A stretch of 23,952 bases of DNA from Bacteroidales bacterium (GTDB taxonomy: Bacteria; Bacteroidota; Bacteroidia; Bacteroidales; UBA932). How positions within the stretch are numbered: the stretch's first letter is position 1; each line of letters starts with the position of its first letter. This document shows, one piece after another, positions 15,628-23,368 of the stretch. The DNA lies in NCBI GenBank assembly GCA_004552615.1, contig SFNZ01000021.1, forward strand, positions 1 to 23,952. The letters run 5' to 3'. The notes below the pieces were generated by a model. The model saw only the letters and a program-made list of their open reading frames with translations, was not told the DNA's origin and made no database searches. The translations under genes and the position numbers were made by a program.

Positions 15628-16974
15628 ATGAAACAGGATCTACAGATTTTCGATCTTATACGAAAAGAGAAGGACAGACAGTCCCAGGGGCTGGAGTTGA
15701 TCGCATCCGAGAACTATGTCACCGCACAGGTTATGGAGGCAATGGGTTCGATATGCACGAACAAATATGCCGAGGGCTATCCCGGCAAGCGCTATTACGG
15801 CGGTTGCGAGGTGGTGGACCAGATAGAGCAGCTTGCCATCGACCGCCTCTGCAAGATTTACGGAGCTGAGTATGCGAATGTCCAGCCACATTCCGGAGCA
15901 CAGGCAAATCTTGCAGTGGAAATGGCCATTCTCCGTCCTGGAGACACATTCATGGGTCTGGACCTTTCCCAGGGAGGACATCTCACCCACGGTTCGCCGG
16001 TCAATGCTTCCGGTATTCTCTACAAGGCTGTGTCCTACGGGCTTGATCCTGAGACAGGCAGGGTGGACTATGACAAGATGGAGCGCCTCGCAAGGGATTG
16101 CCGTCCGAAGCTCATCATCGGAGGTGCATCCGCATATTCCCGTGAATGGGACTATGCAAGGATGAGGGCCATCGCGGACGAAGTCGGTGCCATCCTGTGG
16201 ATAGACATGGCTCATACCGCCGGACTGATTGCGGCAGGCCTTCTCGACAACCCTGTGAAATATGCCCACATCGTGACATCCACCACCCACAAGACCCTGC
16301 GCGGACCTCGCGGAGGAGTCATCCTGATGGGCAAGGATTTCGACGACCCTCAGGGCAGGACCACTCCTAAGGGAGAGGTGAAGAAGATGTCCCAGATATT
16401 GAATTCCAGCGTGTTCCCTGGAGTGCAGGGCGGCCCGCTCGAGCATGTCATAGCTGCCAAGGCAGTTGCTTTCTACGAGGCCATGCAGCCGGAATACGTT
16501 GACTATCAGAAGCAGGTAATCGCCAATGCCCAGGCAATGTGCGCAAGGTTCATGTCCAAGGGCTACAAGGTGGTTTCCGGAGGTACTGACAATCATCTCC
16601 TGCTCATCGACCTCCGCACGAGATTCCCTGAGGTTACGGGAAGGCTCGCAGAGACCGAACTCGTGAAGGCGGACATCACAGTGAACAAGAACATGGTTCC
16701 GTTCGATTCACGCTCTCCGTTCCAGACATCGGGCATTCGTGTCGGAACACCGGCCGTGACGTCGAGGGGATTCGTGGAGAAAGATATGGAAGACATTGTG
16801 GAACTGATAGATACAGTACTTTCTTCAGCATCCGCCCATGTGGGTGCCCTGACTGCGAAAGGCGAGCCTACCGAGCAGCAGAAAGCTGAACTCGCCGAGC
16901 ACAAGGCAGTGGTCGAGGAAGTGCGGCGGAAAGTCCACATGATGACCAGCGGAAGACCTCTGAACAGGTATTGA
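15628..16974 (+). CDS. glyA: Serine hydroxymethyltransferase GlyA
   Basis: The 448-aa product is a clear SHMT, slightly longer than the 417-aa E. coli enzyme because of an extra stretch near residues 405-430. SHMT interconverts serine and glycine with tetrahydrofolate, feeding one-carbon metabolism in the cytoplasm. Hallmarks are LELIASENYVTAQVMEAMGS near the N-terminus, NKYAEGYPGKRYYGGCEVVD, and ANVQPHSGAQAN. The PLP-binding motif is TSTTHKTLRGPRGG, where Lys222 should form the Schiff base. SGIRVGTPAVTSRG in the C-terminal domain is also present. All these active-site stretches look intact. It has its own TATATTTG promoter box upstream and a hairpin-plus-T-run terminator directly after its stop, so it can be a single-gene transcript, though the following genes are on the same strand. 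Confidence 0.97.
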   Translation: MKQDLQIFDLIRKEKDRQSQGLELIASENYVTAQVMEAMGSICTNKYAEGYPGKRYYGGCEVVDQIEQLAIDRLCKIYGAEYANVQPHSGAQANLAVEMAILRPGDTFMGLDLSQGGHLTHGSPVNASGILYKAVSYGLDPETGRVDYDKMERLARDCRPKLIIGGASAYSREWDYARMRAIADEVGAILWIDMAHTAGLIAAGLLDNPVKYAHIVTSTTHKTLRGPRGGVILMGKDFDDPQGRTTPKGEVKKMSQILNSSVFPGVQGGPLEHVIAAKAVAFYEAMQPEYVDYQKQVIANAQAMCARFMSKGYKVVSGGTDNHLLLIDLRTRFPEVTGRLAETELVKADITVNKNMVPFDSRSPFQTSGIRVGTPAVTSRGFVEKDMEDIVELIDTVLSSASAHVGALTAKGEPTEQQKAELAEHKAVVEEVRRKVHMMTSGRPLNRY

Positions 16975-16995
16975 TTCCGTACATTTGATTGATTT

Positions 16996-17038
16996 TGCAC
17001 CGCAGTTCTGAGTTTGGATGCGGTGCAGATTTTTATTT
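16996..17038 (+). terminator. Rho-independent terminator after glyA
   Basis: TGCACCGCA (16996-17004) and TGCGGTGCA (17019-17027) form a perfect 9-bp stem with a 14-base loop, followed by GATTTTTATTT. It begins 22 bases after the glyA stop, as expected for an intrinsic terminator. Confidence 0.75.
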
Positions 17039-17039
17039 G
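17032..17039 (+). promoter_or_regulatory. Possible weak -7 box for the thioesterase operon (TTTATTTG)
   Basis: TTTATTTG matches the TAnnTTTG consensus except at the second position and lies 31 bases before the thioesterase ATG. It overlaps the T-run of the glyA terminator. A TTTG occurs at 17013-17016, but the spacing of 15 bases is shorter than usual. Confidence 0.25.
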
Positions 17040-17069
17040 AGGATTCCTGAATGTAATGACGCGGATGTT

Positions 17070-17825
17070 ATGAAAGGAAAGTACAACGAAGAAAGAAAAT
17101 ATTCTGCCGGGCTCGATATCGCCAGCTATGAGGTGGATTCCCAGTTCAGGCTGAAGCCGGCATCCTTCATGGACATGGCGCAGGAGATAGCATATCTTGC
17201 TGCCACCGAGATGGGTTTCGGATATGACGATCTTCAGGAGAAGGGGGTCGTATGGGTTCTTTCAAGGATGAACCTGAAATTCTTGAGATTGCCTCTCTGG
17301 CGTGAAAGCGTGGTGCTCACCACATGGCACAAAGGACCCCACGGACCGTTCTTCATCAGGGATTTCAAGATGATTTCAGCAACGGGGGAGGTCCTGGTGC
17401 TCGGAACGAGTTCCTGGGTGATGATGGACATAACTTCGAGGAGGCTTTGCCGTGCCGAGGACATGATTCCTGACGATACGTCCTGCAAGGATGACGCGAT
17501 AGCCGTACCTGCCGGCAAGGTCATGATGCCCAAGGGCATTGAACCTGAGATTGTCGGGACACATGAGGTCCGGTATTCGGATGTGGACATAGTCGGCCAT
17601 ACGAATAATGCCAGATACGTCGTGTGGTCAATGGATACGATTGATTATAACGAACTTAAGAATACTCCTGTCAGGGAACTCACCATCAATTTCAACCACG
17701 AGACGAGACCGGGGGAGGCCGTGCAGCTCTGCAAGGCTGTACAAAGGGCTGAAGAACACGCCTCTTATTATATTGACGGAAGGAGCGGGGATAGGCAGGT
17801 TTTCTGTGTTAAAATAGACATTTGA
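17070..17825 (+). CDS. Acyl-ACP thioesterase (FatA/FatB-like, tandem hotdog)
   Basis: I start at 17070 (MKGKYNEERKYSAGLDIASY) because the family begins here. An in-frame ATG at 16989 would run through the glyA terminator hairpin. The 251-aa protein has two hotdog domains of the bacterial/plant acyl-ACP thioesterase family. The first (about 8-130) includes RLKPASFMDMAQEIAYLAAT and VVWVLSRMNLKFLRLPLW. The second (about 160-250) includes VRYSDVDIVGHTNNARYVVW and FNHETRPGEAV. It should release free fatty acids from acyl-ACP in the cytoplasm. In plant FatB the catalytic set is Asp-x-Asn-x-His plus a later Glu. Here Asp173, His177 and Glu211 are present, but the Asn position is Val175. The exchanger gene begins four bases after its stop, so the two are co-transcribed. 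Confidence 0.9.
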   Translation: MKGKYNEERKYSAGLDIASYEVDSQFRLKPASFMDMAQEIAYLAATEMGFGYDDLQEKGVVWVLSRMNLKFLRLPLWRESVVLTTWHKGPHGPFFIRDFKMISATGEVLVLGTSSWVMMDITSRRLCRAEDMIPDDTSCKDDAIAVPAGKVMMPKGIEPEIVGTHEVRYSDVDIVGHTNNARYVVWSMDTIDYNELKNTPVRELTINFNHETRPGEAVQLCKAVQRAEEHASYYIDGRSGDRQVFCVKIDI

Positions 17826-17829
17826 TACT

Positions 17830-19512
17830 ATGAACGAACTAATTTTCGGAACCGGAATAGCGCATACGATTCTGCTTTTTGCGCTCGTGATTGCTACAGG
17901 TATTTATCTCGGAAGATTCAAATTCAAAAGCATTTCCATAGGCTCCACATGGATTCTGTTCGTCGGAATCCTGCTGAGCCATTTCGGTTTCAGGGGCGAC
18001 CCGCACATTCTTGCATTCATGAAGGACTTCGGACTTATCCTGTTCGTGTTCTCCATAGGTCTGCAGGTGGGCCCTGGATTCTTCCATACCTTCAGGAAAG
18101 GAGGAGTGACCCTTAACTTGCTGGCTGTCACCATGGTAGTTCTTGCCGTCGTGGTCACTGTCGTCCTGCATTTTGTGACTGGAGAGGACCTCAGGATCAT
18201 GACCGGCGTGATGTCGGGAGCCGTCACCAATACTCCCGGACTCGGTGCCGCCCAGCAGACCCTTTCCGATGCTATGACAGCCGAAGGGATAGCCCAGCCG
18301 CAGGTTTCAGCCGCCTCATCTTCATTGGCCTCGGCCTATGCCGTGGCTTATCCGATAGGTGTCCTCGGCGTCATAATGCTTCTTATTCTGTTCAAGGCGG
18401 TCTTCAAGGTAGACCTCGAGAAGGAGAAACAGGCTCTTGATGACGAATCCGCTTCAGGCAACAATGCGATACGTGCCAGCTATGAGGTTTGCAATCCGGC
18501 AATTTTCGGCATGACAGTGGGTGCGCTCATCAAGGAGGACGGAGGAAGGTTCGTGATATCACGCATTGATAAAGGAGGGGAAATCCAGACTCCTGGTCCT
18601 TCCACATTGCTCGAAGAGGGGGACAGGGTCCTCGTAATTACCTCTCAGCCCCATGAGGAACCGGTCAAGATTCTGTTCGGAAAGGAAGTCTCCATTCCTT
18701 TCAGCGACTGGATATCCCATGAGAGTTCTCTCGTGGCAAGAAAGATAACCATCACCAAGTCATCAATGACAGGCAAGAGTCTCCGTACTCTGAATGTAAG
18801 GTCTGTCTATGGAGTCACCGTGACCCGCGTCATAAGGGCCGGAGTGGAACTTGTAGCCGGTCCGAACCTTTATCTCCAGATGGGCGACATACTTCTTGTG
18901 GTGGGATCCGAGGAGAACATCGACAAGGTGGCCCGGCTGTTCGGAAACAAGGCTTCCCGCCTGAGCCATCCTAATCTCGTGCCTATTTTCTTCGGTATTG
19001 TCCTCGGAATCATTTTCGGCTCCATTCCGATTCGTTTCCCGGGCGTTCCGCAGCCTGTGAAACTCGGACTTGCCGGAGGACCTCTCATCGTGGCCATCCT
19101 GCTCGGATATTTCGGGCCGAAACTGAAGATAACCACCTACACCACGGCGAGCGCCAATATGATGTTGCGCGAGATAGGAATCTCGTTCTTCCTCGCGGCT
19201 GTCGGCCTCGGTGCAGGCGAGAATTTCATAAGTTCCATAGTGAACGGAGGTTACTGGTGGATTCTTTACGGAGCCCTGATCACGATAATACCGATTGTAT
19301 GCGTGTGCCTGATAGCCCGTCTCGTGTTCAAGCTGAACTTCTATCAGATTTGCGGTCTGGTTACCGGTTCCACGACCAATCCGCCGGTGCTTGCATTTGC
19401 TCAGGATGCATACGGAACTGATTATACGTCAGTGAATTATGCTACAGTATATCCACTCTCGATGTTTATGCGCGTCCTTGCGGCGCAATTGCTGATACTA
19501 TTTACATTATAG
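17830..19512 (+). CDS. AspT/YidE-type membrane exchanger with two RCK_C domains
   Basis: The 560-aa protein has the duplicated layout of the aspartate:alanine exchanger (AAEx) family. N-terminal membrane helices lie at about residues 8-200, two cytoplasmic RCK_C (TrkA C-terminal-like) domains at about 219-275 and 301-364, and C-terminal helices at about 378-560. The repeated membrane signature occurs once in each half: SGAVTNTPGLGAAQQ (about 129-143) and VTGSTTNPPVLAFAQ (about 511-525). RCK_C domains usually bind a small ligand that gates transport. The substrate is not predictable; known members exchange aspartate/alanine or dicarboxylates. It starts four bases after the thioesterase stop, and the NUDIX gene starts two bases after its own stop, so the three form one transcription unit. 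Confidence 0.93.
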   Translation: MNELIFGTGIAHTILLFALVIATGIYLGRFKFKSISIGSTWILFVGILLSHFGFRGDPHILAFMKDFGLILFVFSIGLQVGPGFFHTFRKGGVTLNLLAVTMVVLAVVVTVVLHFVTGEDLRIMTGVMSGAVTNTPGLGAAQQTLSDAMTAEGIAQPQVSAASSSLASAYAVAYPIGVLGVIMLLILFKAVFKVDLEKEKQALDDESASGNNAIRASYEVCNPAIFGMTVGALIKEDGGRFVISRIDKGGEIQTPGPSTLLEEGDRVLVITSQPHEEPVKILFGKEVSIPFSDWISHESSLVARKITITKSSMTGKSLRTLNVRSVYGVTVTRVIRAGVELVAGPNLYLQMGDILLVVGSEENIDKVARLFGNKASRLSHPNLVPIFFGIVLGIIFGSIPIRFPGVPQPVKLGLAGGPLIVAILLGYFGPKLKITTYTTASANMMLREIGISFFLAAVGLGAGENFISSIVNGGYWWILYGALITIIPIVCVCLIARLVFKLNFYQICGLVTGSTTNPPVLAFAQDAYGTDYTSVNYATVYPLSMFMRVLAAQLLILFTL

Positions 19513-19514
19513 CT

Positions 19515-20105
19515 GTGTTCGATCTGGTCTATCCTCCGGAGCCGGCTCCGGTCCTTCCCGTTCCCACTGCGGACAATCCTTCTTCTGCCATCGTAGTGAA
19601 AGGAGAAATGTTCCCCATCATCAGGGAAAACGGAATTGTCTATGCCCAGGCCACCCGTTCATATTGTCACGGGGGCTCTTTCCTGCTGCATCCTGTGGTG
19701 CATCTGCATATAATCAACAGGAACAATGAACTTTATCTGCAGAAGCGGTCCATGAAGAAGGACCTGCTTCCGGGAAGATGGGATACTGCGGTAGGGGGAC
19801 ATGTGGACTACGGGGAATATATCTGTGAGGCCCTGCACAGGGAGGCTGCGGAAGAACTCAAGTTCTATGATTTCAACCCGATATCTCTCGGCAATTATGT
19901 TTACAGGAGCGACAGTGAGAGGGAAATGGTCAATATCTTCGCAGCCGTCGGTAATTTTTCTCCCCAGCCGGACCTGGATGAGGTAGAGGAAGGCCGCTAT
20001 TGGCCGATGGAGGAGATTGAGTCCAATATTGGCAAGTCAGTTTTCACTCCGAATTTCGAGAGCGAGTTCAGGAAGATCCGCCGTTCCCTCGAGGCATTGC
20101 TATAA
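19515..20105 (+). CDS. NUDIX hydrolase (isopentenyl-diphosphate isomerase-like subgroup), GTG start
   Basis: The only in-frame start near the exchanger stop is GTG at 19515; no ATG in this frame precedes the conserved region closely. The 196-aa product has an N-terminal segment of about 50 residues, then the NUDIX fold with LQKRSMKKDLLPGRWDTAVG and the NUDIX box at residues 95-117 (GHVDYGE, then REAAEELKF). The box fits Gx5Ex7REUxEExGU except that the last Gly is Lys116. The metal-binding glutamates (E110, E113, E114) are intact. The LLPGRWD phrase resembles YfcD and IPP isomerase-type NUDIX proteins, so the substrate is likely a nucleoside or isoprenoid diphosphate, but I cannot say which. 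It ends the thioesterase-exchanger unit; 73 bases separate it from resB. Confidence 0.9.
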   Translation: MFDLVYPPEPAPVLPVPTADNPSSAIVVKGEMFPIIRENGIVYAQATRSYCHGGSFLLHPVVHLHIINRNNELYLQKRSMKKDLLPGRWDTAVGGHVDYGEYICEALHREAAEELKFYDFNPISLGNYVYRSDSEREMVNIFAAVGNFSPQPDLDEVEEGRYWPMEEIESNIGKSVFTPNFESEFRKIRRSLEALL

Positions 20106-20164
20106 AGCAACATGCAAGTATTGAATTTTTACAGATTTTAAATAGCAGATATTCACTTTTTGGC

Positions 20165-20172
20165 TATATTTG
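20165..20172 (+). promoter_or_regulatory. Probable -7 box for resB-ccsA-peroxidase (TATATTTG)
   Basis: TATATTTG is an exact TAnnTTTG match. The resB ATG begins at 20179, only 6 bases after the final G, which puts the predicted transcription start at or within a couple of bases of the start codon. No clear -33 TTTG is seen; the upstream region is A+T-rich. Confidence 0.45.
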
Positions 20173-20178
20173 TGTACT

Positions 20179-21033
20179 ATGAGAAAAAGTGCACGGATAT
20201 TGGCCGTCTATCTCATTTGCGCTGCGGCCCTTCAGCTCGCTTTCGGAGATTTTCCGGTGGCTGCTTTCGCGTTCCCCGTGAATGCGGCAGTACTTTTTGC
20301 GGCAGCGGCAGGCTTGTGGGTGCTTTTCAGGGAAAAGCCTTCGTGTGCTCTCTCTTCTTGGCTCATTTCGGGAAATACTAGCATTCTTCTCCTGTCAGCT
20401 CTTGCCGTGTCCTGTCTCGTCCTGGGACTTGTACGGCAGAATCCGGCCGGGACAGAATCCTCCCATGGATTTCTCGGGATGCGGAACATTGTCCGCACAT
20501 GGTGGTTCATCGCCATTGTCATTGCATTGATGGCCAATCTTTTCATGGTCATCATCTCCCGGAAGACGGACCTGCGTTTCCTGCTGAACCACGCCGGTGT
20601 CCTGCTCGCCCTTGCCGGTGGTTTTGCAGGAGCATCGGACTCATCTGTCATGCGTGCTGCAGTGTACCGGGACAAGCCTTCCCGCGAGGCCTTCAGGATG
20701 GACGGGACCCCTGAGGTGCTCGAATATGAATTGTCAATGAGCGCATTCACGGTGGAGGATGACGCTTCGGGAGGAGTCCGGAATTATATGGCTGACGTGG
20801 TGGTGGACGATGTGGAGACCAGGATACGGGTGAACCATCCTTACGGCAGGACGCTTTCGGAGGATATATATTTGGTAAGTTATGACAGGTCGGGAGGCGA
20901 ACCTCAATATTGCGTGCTCGAAATCGTGCGCCAGCCTTGGAAATATGTCATGTGGACCGGAATAGTCATGATGATGGCAGGAGCCGTGCTGCTATTTGCC
21001 CGGGGAGTCAGGAAAAAGGAGGTGATGTCATGA
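20179..21033 (+). CDS. ResB-like cytochrome c maturation protein (System II)
   Basis: I choose the ATG at 20179 (MRKSARILAVYLICAAALQL). An in-frame TTG at 20170 falls inside the promoter box. The 284-aa protein has about five N-terminal membrane segments (around residues 8-22, 30-50, 66-86, 107-127 and 137-152). A periplasmic domain follows (about 155-255), and a last helix lies at about 257-274. The helix LLNHAGVLLALAGGF carries a conserved-type His138. The end of the soluble domain, CVLEIVRQPWKYVMWTGIVM, is the typical ResB junction. ResB works with CcsA to move haem out and attach it to CxxCH motifs of periplasmic cytochromes c. It is short compared with classical ResB (about 400-550 aa), as seen in some Bacteroidota. 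Its stop overlaps the ccsA start (ATGA), implying translational coupling. Confidence 0.85.
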   Translation: MRKSARILAVYLICAAALQLAFGDFPVAAFAFPVNAAVLFAAAAGLWVLFREKPSCALSSWLISGNTSILLLSALAVSCLVLGLVRQNPAGTESSHGFLGMRNIVRTWWFIAIVIALMANLFMVIISRKTDLRFLLNHAGVLLALAGGFAGASDSSVMRAAVYRDKPSREAFRMDGTPEVLEYELSMSAFTVEDDASGGVRNYMADVVVDDVETRIRVNHPYGRTLSEDIYLVSYDRSGGEPQYCVLEIVRQPWKYVMWTGIVMMMAGAVLLFARGVRKKEVMS

Positions 21034-21839
21034 GCTGGAACGTGTTCTGGATATTCGCGCTTGTGTCGGTCCTGCTTTGGCTTGCCGGGTCGTTATGTGC
21101 ATTGTACGGCAGGAAGCGGCTGTCGGAGATTCTTGTATTTGCAGGCCTGCTCGTGTTCGCAGCATTCATTGCCGGATTCTGGGCCAGTCTCGGCAGGCCT
21201 CCTCTCAGGACGAGCGGGGAGACCAGGCTATGGTATTCCTTCTTCATGATGCTCTCGGCCCTGCTGACATATATGCGTTGGGGATACAGGTGGATTCCTG
21301 CATTTTCCCTCGTGGTGGCGTCCGTGTTTATCTGCCTGAACATATTCAAGCCGGAGATTCATGACGAGTCCCTGATGCCGGCCCTTCAGAGCTGGTGGTT
21401 CGTGCCGCACGTGACCGTATATATGTTCTCGTATTCGGTACTCGGATGTGCTTTCATCATGGCCTGTGCAGGACTTTTCCGGGGAAGCGACATCTTCCTG
21501 GAACCGTCCGACACGCTTGTGTACATAGGTACTGCATTCCTGTCGCTCGGAATGCTGAGCGGGGCATTGTGGGCGAAGCAGGCATGGGGCAATTACTGGA
21601 ACTGGGACCCGAAAGAGACGTGGGCTGCGGTAACATGGTGCATTTACCTGATTTATATACATTTGCGCCTGTCCGGAAAGACAGGGCGGCGCAGGACGAA
21701 ATGGCTTTATATAGTGCTGATTGCCGGATTTGCGGGATTGCAGATGTGCTGGTGGGGAGTGAATCTGCTGCCTTCTGCCAGGGAGAGCCAGCATGTATAT
21801 GCCGTGGGAAATAATGTGGAATATAACCAACTCAAATAA
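21030..21839 (+). CDS. ccsA: CcsA-type cytochrome c haem lyase subunit (System II)
   Basis: The ATG at 21030 overlaps the resB stop and follows a strong AAAAAGGAGGTGATG ribosome site; the in-frame upstream extension would lie inside resB. The 269-aa integral membrane protein has about eight helices. It carries the tryptophan-rich haem-handling motif at residues 186-198 (WGNYWNWDPKETW), the WWD-domain hallmark of CcsA/CcmC/CcmF. Probable haem-ligand histidines are His127 (WFVPHVTVYMFSY) and His211 (LIYIHLRLSG), one on each side of the WWD loop. With ResB it forms the System II cytochrome c synthase. The next gene, seven bases downstream, encodes a protein with three CxxCH haem sites, an obvious client. 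Confidence 0.93.
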   Translation: MSWNVFWIFALVSVLLWLAGSLCALYGRKRLSEILVFAGLLVFAAFIAGFWASLGRPPLRTSGETRLWYSFFMMLSALLTYMRWGYRWIPAFSLVVASVFICLNIFKPEIHDESLMPALQSWWFVPHVTVYMFSYSVLGCAFIMACAGLFRGSDIFLEPSDTLVYIGTAFLSLGMLSGALWAKQAWGNYWNWDPKETWAAVTWCIYLIYIHLRLSGKTGRRRTKWLYIVLIAGFAGLQMCWWGVNLLPSARESQHVYAVGNNVEYNQLK

Positions 21840-21846
21840 AGTTTAT

Positions 21847-23217
21847 ATGAGAACATCATCAAAAATTCTGATCGGCGCCGGCGTCATCGTGGTGGGACTC
21901 GCCATCGTGTACCGCGCTGTGAACTGCGCTCCCGACAAGACTCAGCCGGAGACTGCGCAGATGCTTCAAGTGATCAGGGACGGAGGATGTATGGACTGCC
22001 ATTCAGCTGATCCTCATCTGCCGTTCTATGCGAATTTCCCTGTAGCCAAAGGGTTGATAATGAAAGACATCAATGACGGCTACAAGTCATTCGACATCGT
22101 TCCGATGGCTACCGCCTTCGAGAACGGGACCGCTCCTTCAGAGGTGGATCTCGCGAAGACAGAGAAAGCCGTTATGGACGGGACAATGCCTCTTGCGAAG
22201 TATTATCTCATCCATTGGGGATCTTCCCTGACTTCAGCCAAGAAGACAGCCATGCTGGAAGGCATCAAGTCTGTCCGTGCCTCTTTCTGGCCTAACGAGC
22301 TTGCTGCAGCGGAGTTTGCCAACGAGACCATCCGTCCGATTCCGGACAAGGTGGATTATGATCCTGCCAAGGCTGCTCTCGGAAAGGAACTCTACAGCGA
22401 CACGAGGCTTTCAGGTGACGGGACCATTTCCTGTGCATCATGCCATGCCATCGAGACTGCGGGGGTGGACAATGAGCGCTATTCCGACGGTATCGATGGC
22501 CAGCTCGGAGGTGTGAATGCGCCTACCACATTCAATTCTGTTTTCAATTTCGTGCAGTTCTGGGACGGACGTGCAGCTGACCTTGCAGAACAGGCAGCCG
22601 GACCTCCTCTCAACCCTGTAGAGATGGGAAGCAAGGATTTCGACGAGATTGCAGCGCGCATAGCAGAGGACAAGGAGTTTACAGGCCGTTTCCTCGCCGT
22701 ATATCCTGAAGGACTCAGCCAGGCTACCATCACTGACGCGATTGCAGAGTACGAGAAGACCCTTCTCACTCCGAATTCGCCGTTCGACCGTTATCTGAAG
22801 GGTGACGCTACGGCTATGACTGCAGAGCAGATCGAAGGTTATGAGATTTTCAAGGAATACAATTGCGCCACCTGCCACTCCGGTGTGAACATGGGAGGTC
22901 TTTCCTATGAGCTCATGGGACAGAGGGCCAACTATTTCGAGGACAGGGAACTCACTCTCAAGTCAGGTCTTACCGACGGTGATAACGGCCGCTGGGCCCA
23001 GACCGGTGATGAGCGTGACCGCTACCGTTTCAAGACTCCGTCCCTGAGGAACGTGGCCCTGACATGGCCATATTATCATGACGGAAGCGTTGAGACTCTC
23101 GAAGAGGCCATCTCCAAGATGTCCACGTTCCAGGTGGGCAGGAAGATGTCCGCAGACAAGGTCGCCAAGGTAAAGACTTTCCTCGACGCCCAGACCGGCG
23201 AGCTGACCGTCTTCTGA
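21847..23217 (+). CDS. Tri-haem cytochrome c peroxidase with N-terminal haem-binding domain
   Basis: The start at 21847 gives a hydrophobic N-terminal anchor (KILIGAGVIVVGLAIVYRAV); an in-frame ATG at 21793 lies inside ccsA. The 456-aa product has three CxxCH motifs: C48-MDC-H52, C196-ASC-H200 and C340-ATC-H344. The first is in a small haem-binding domain (Haem_bd type; SADPHLPFYANFPVAK, residues about 40-150). The other two form a di-haem peroxidase (about 165-456), with FNSVFNFVQFWDGRAADL and the C-terminal YRFKTPSLRNVALTWPYYHDG typical of bacterial CcpA/MauG. It should reduce hydrogen peroxide in the periplasm using electrons from a quinol or cytochrome donor, with the first haem as likely entry point. 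It closes the resB-ccsA operon and is followed by a strong hairpin. Confidence 0.93.
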   Translation: MRTSSKILIGAGVIVVGLAIVYRAVNCAPDKTQPETAQMLQVIRDGGCMDCHSADPHLPFYANFPVAKGLIMKDINDGYKSFDIVPMATAFENGTAPSEVDLAKTEKAVMDGTMPLAKYYLIHWGSSLTSAKKTAMLEGIKSVRASFWPNELAAAEFANETIRPIPDKVDYDPAKAALGKELYSDTRLSGDGTISCASCHAIETAGVDNERYSDGIDGQLGGVNAPTTFNSVFNFVQFWDGRAADLAEQAAGPPLNPVEMGSKDFDEIAARIAEDKEFTGRFLAVYPEGLSQATITDAIAEYEKTLLTPNSPFDRYLKGDATAMTAEQIEGYEIFKEYNCATCHSGVNMGGLSYELMGQRANYFEDRELTLKSGLTDGDNGRWAQTGDERDRYRFKTPSLRNVALTWPYYHDGSVETLEEAISKMSTFQVGRKMSADKVAKVKTFLDAQTGELTVF

Positions 23218-23257
23218 TCACCCCCCCGGGAATTTGAAATAATATCCTGAAATAATT

Positions 23258-23300
23258 CCGGCCCGGAATGCTCCTATGAGCGTTCCGGGCCGGTTAATAT
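23258..23300 (+). terminator. Terminator hairpin after the peroxidase gene
   Basis: CCGGCCCGGAA (23258-23268) pairs perfectly with TTCCGGGCCGG (23283-23293). An inner GCTC/GAGC stem and the loop CTAT complete a 36-base hairpin with one mismatched pair. The following TTAATAT is T-rich but has no long T-run. It lies 40 bases after the peroxidase stop and separates it from the next gene. Confidence 0.7.
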
Positions 23301-23311
23301 GTACTTTTCAA

Positions 23312-23331
23312 TTTATGGTTCCAACCGTAAA
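23312..23331 (+). promoter_or_regulatory. Inverted repeat (operator candidate), copy 1
   Basis: TTTATGGTT and AACCGTAAA flank CC, giving 9-base arms with one mismatch. It is embedded in a 22-base direct repeat (23311-23332) shared with copy 2 and differing only at the two central bases. Confidence 0.6.
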
Positions 23332-23343
23332 AATTATTGAAAA

Positions 23344-23363
23344 TTTATGGTTGTAACCGTAAA
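23344..23363 (+). promoter_or_regulatory. Inverted repeat (operator candidate), copy 2
   Basis: TTTATGGTT and AACCGTAAA flank GT. The centre is exactly 32 bp from copy 1, about three turns of DNA, so dimers on both sites would face the same side. It ends five bases before a TATCTTTG promoter box and covers the -33 region. Confidence 0.6.
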
Positions 23364-23368
23364 ATAAC

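Noticed and set aside
15640..16596. 318-codon open frame on the minus strand opposite glyA
   Set aside because: It lies wholly within glyA, whose product is unmistakable, and has no recognisable domain or ribosome site.
20094..20130. Hairpin TTGCT-ATAA-AGCAA across the NUDIX stop codon followed by a T-run
   Set aside because: The stem is only five base pairs (a little more with a bulge), and the T-run is about 15 bases away, so it is too weak to call a terminator.
21847..21935. Peroxidase as a lipoprotein with the Cys after RAVN as lipobox
   Set aside because: The residues before the Cys (A-V-N) do not fit a standard lipobox; an uncleaved N-terminal anchor is more likely.
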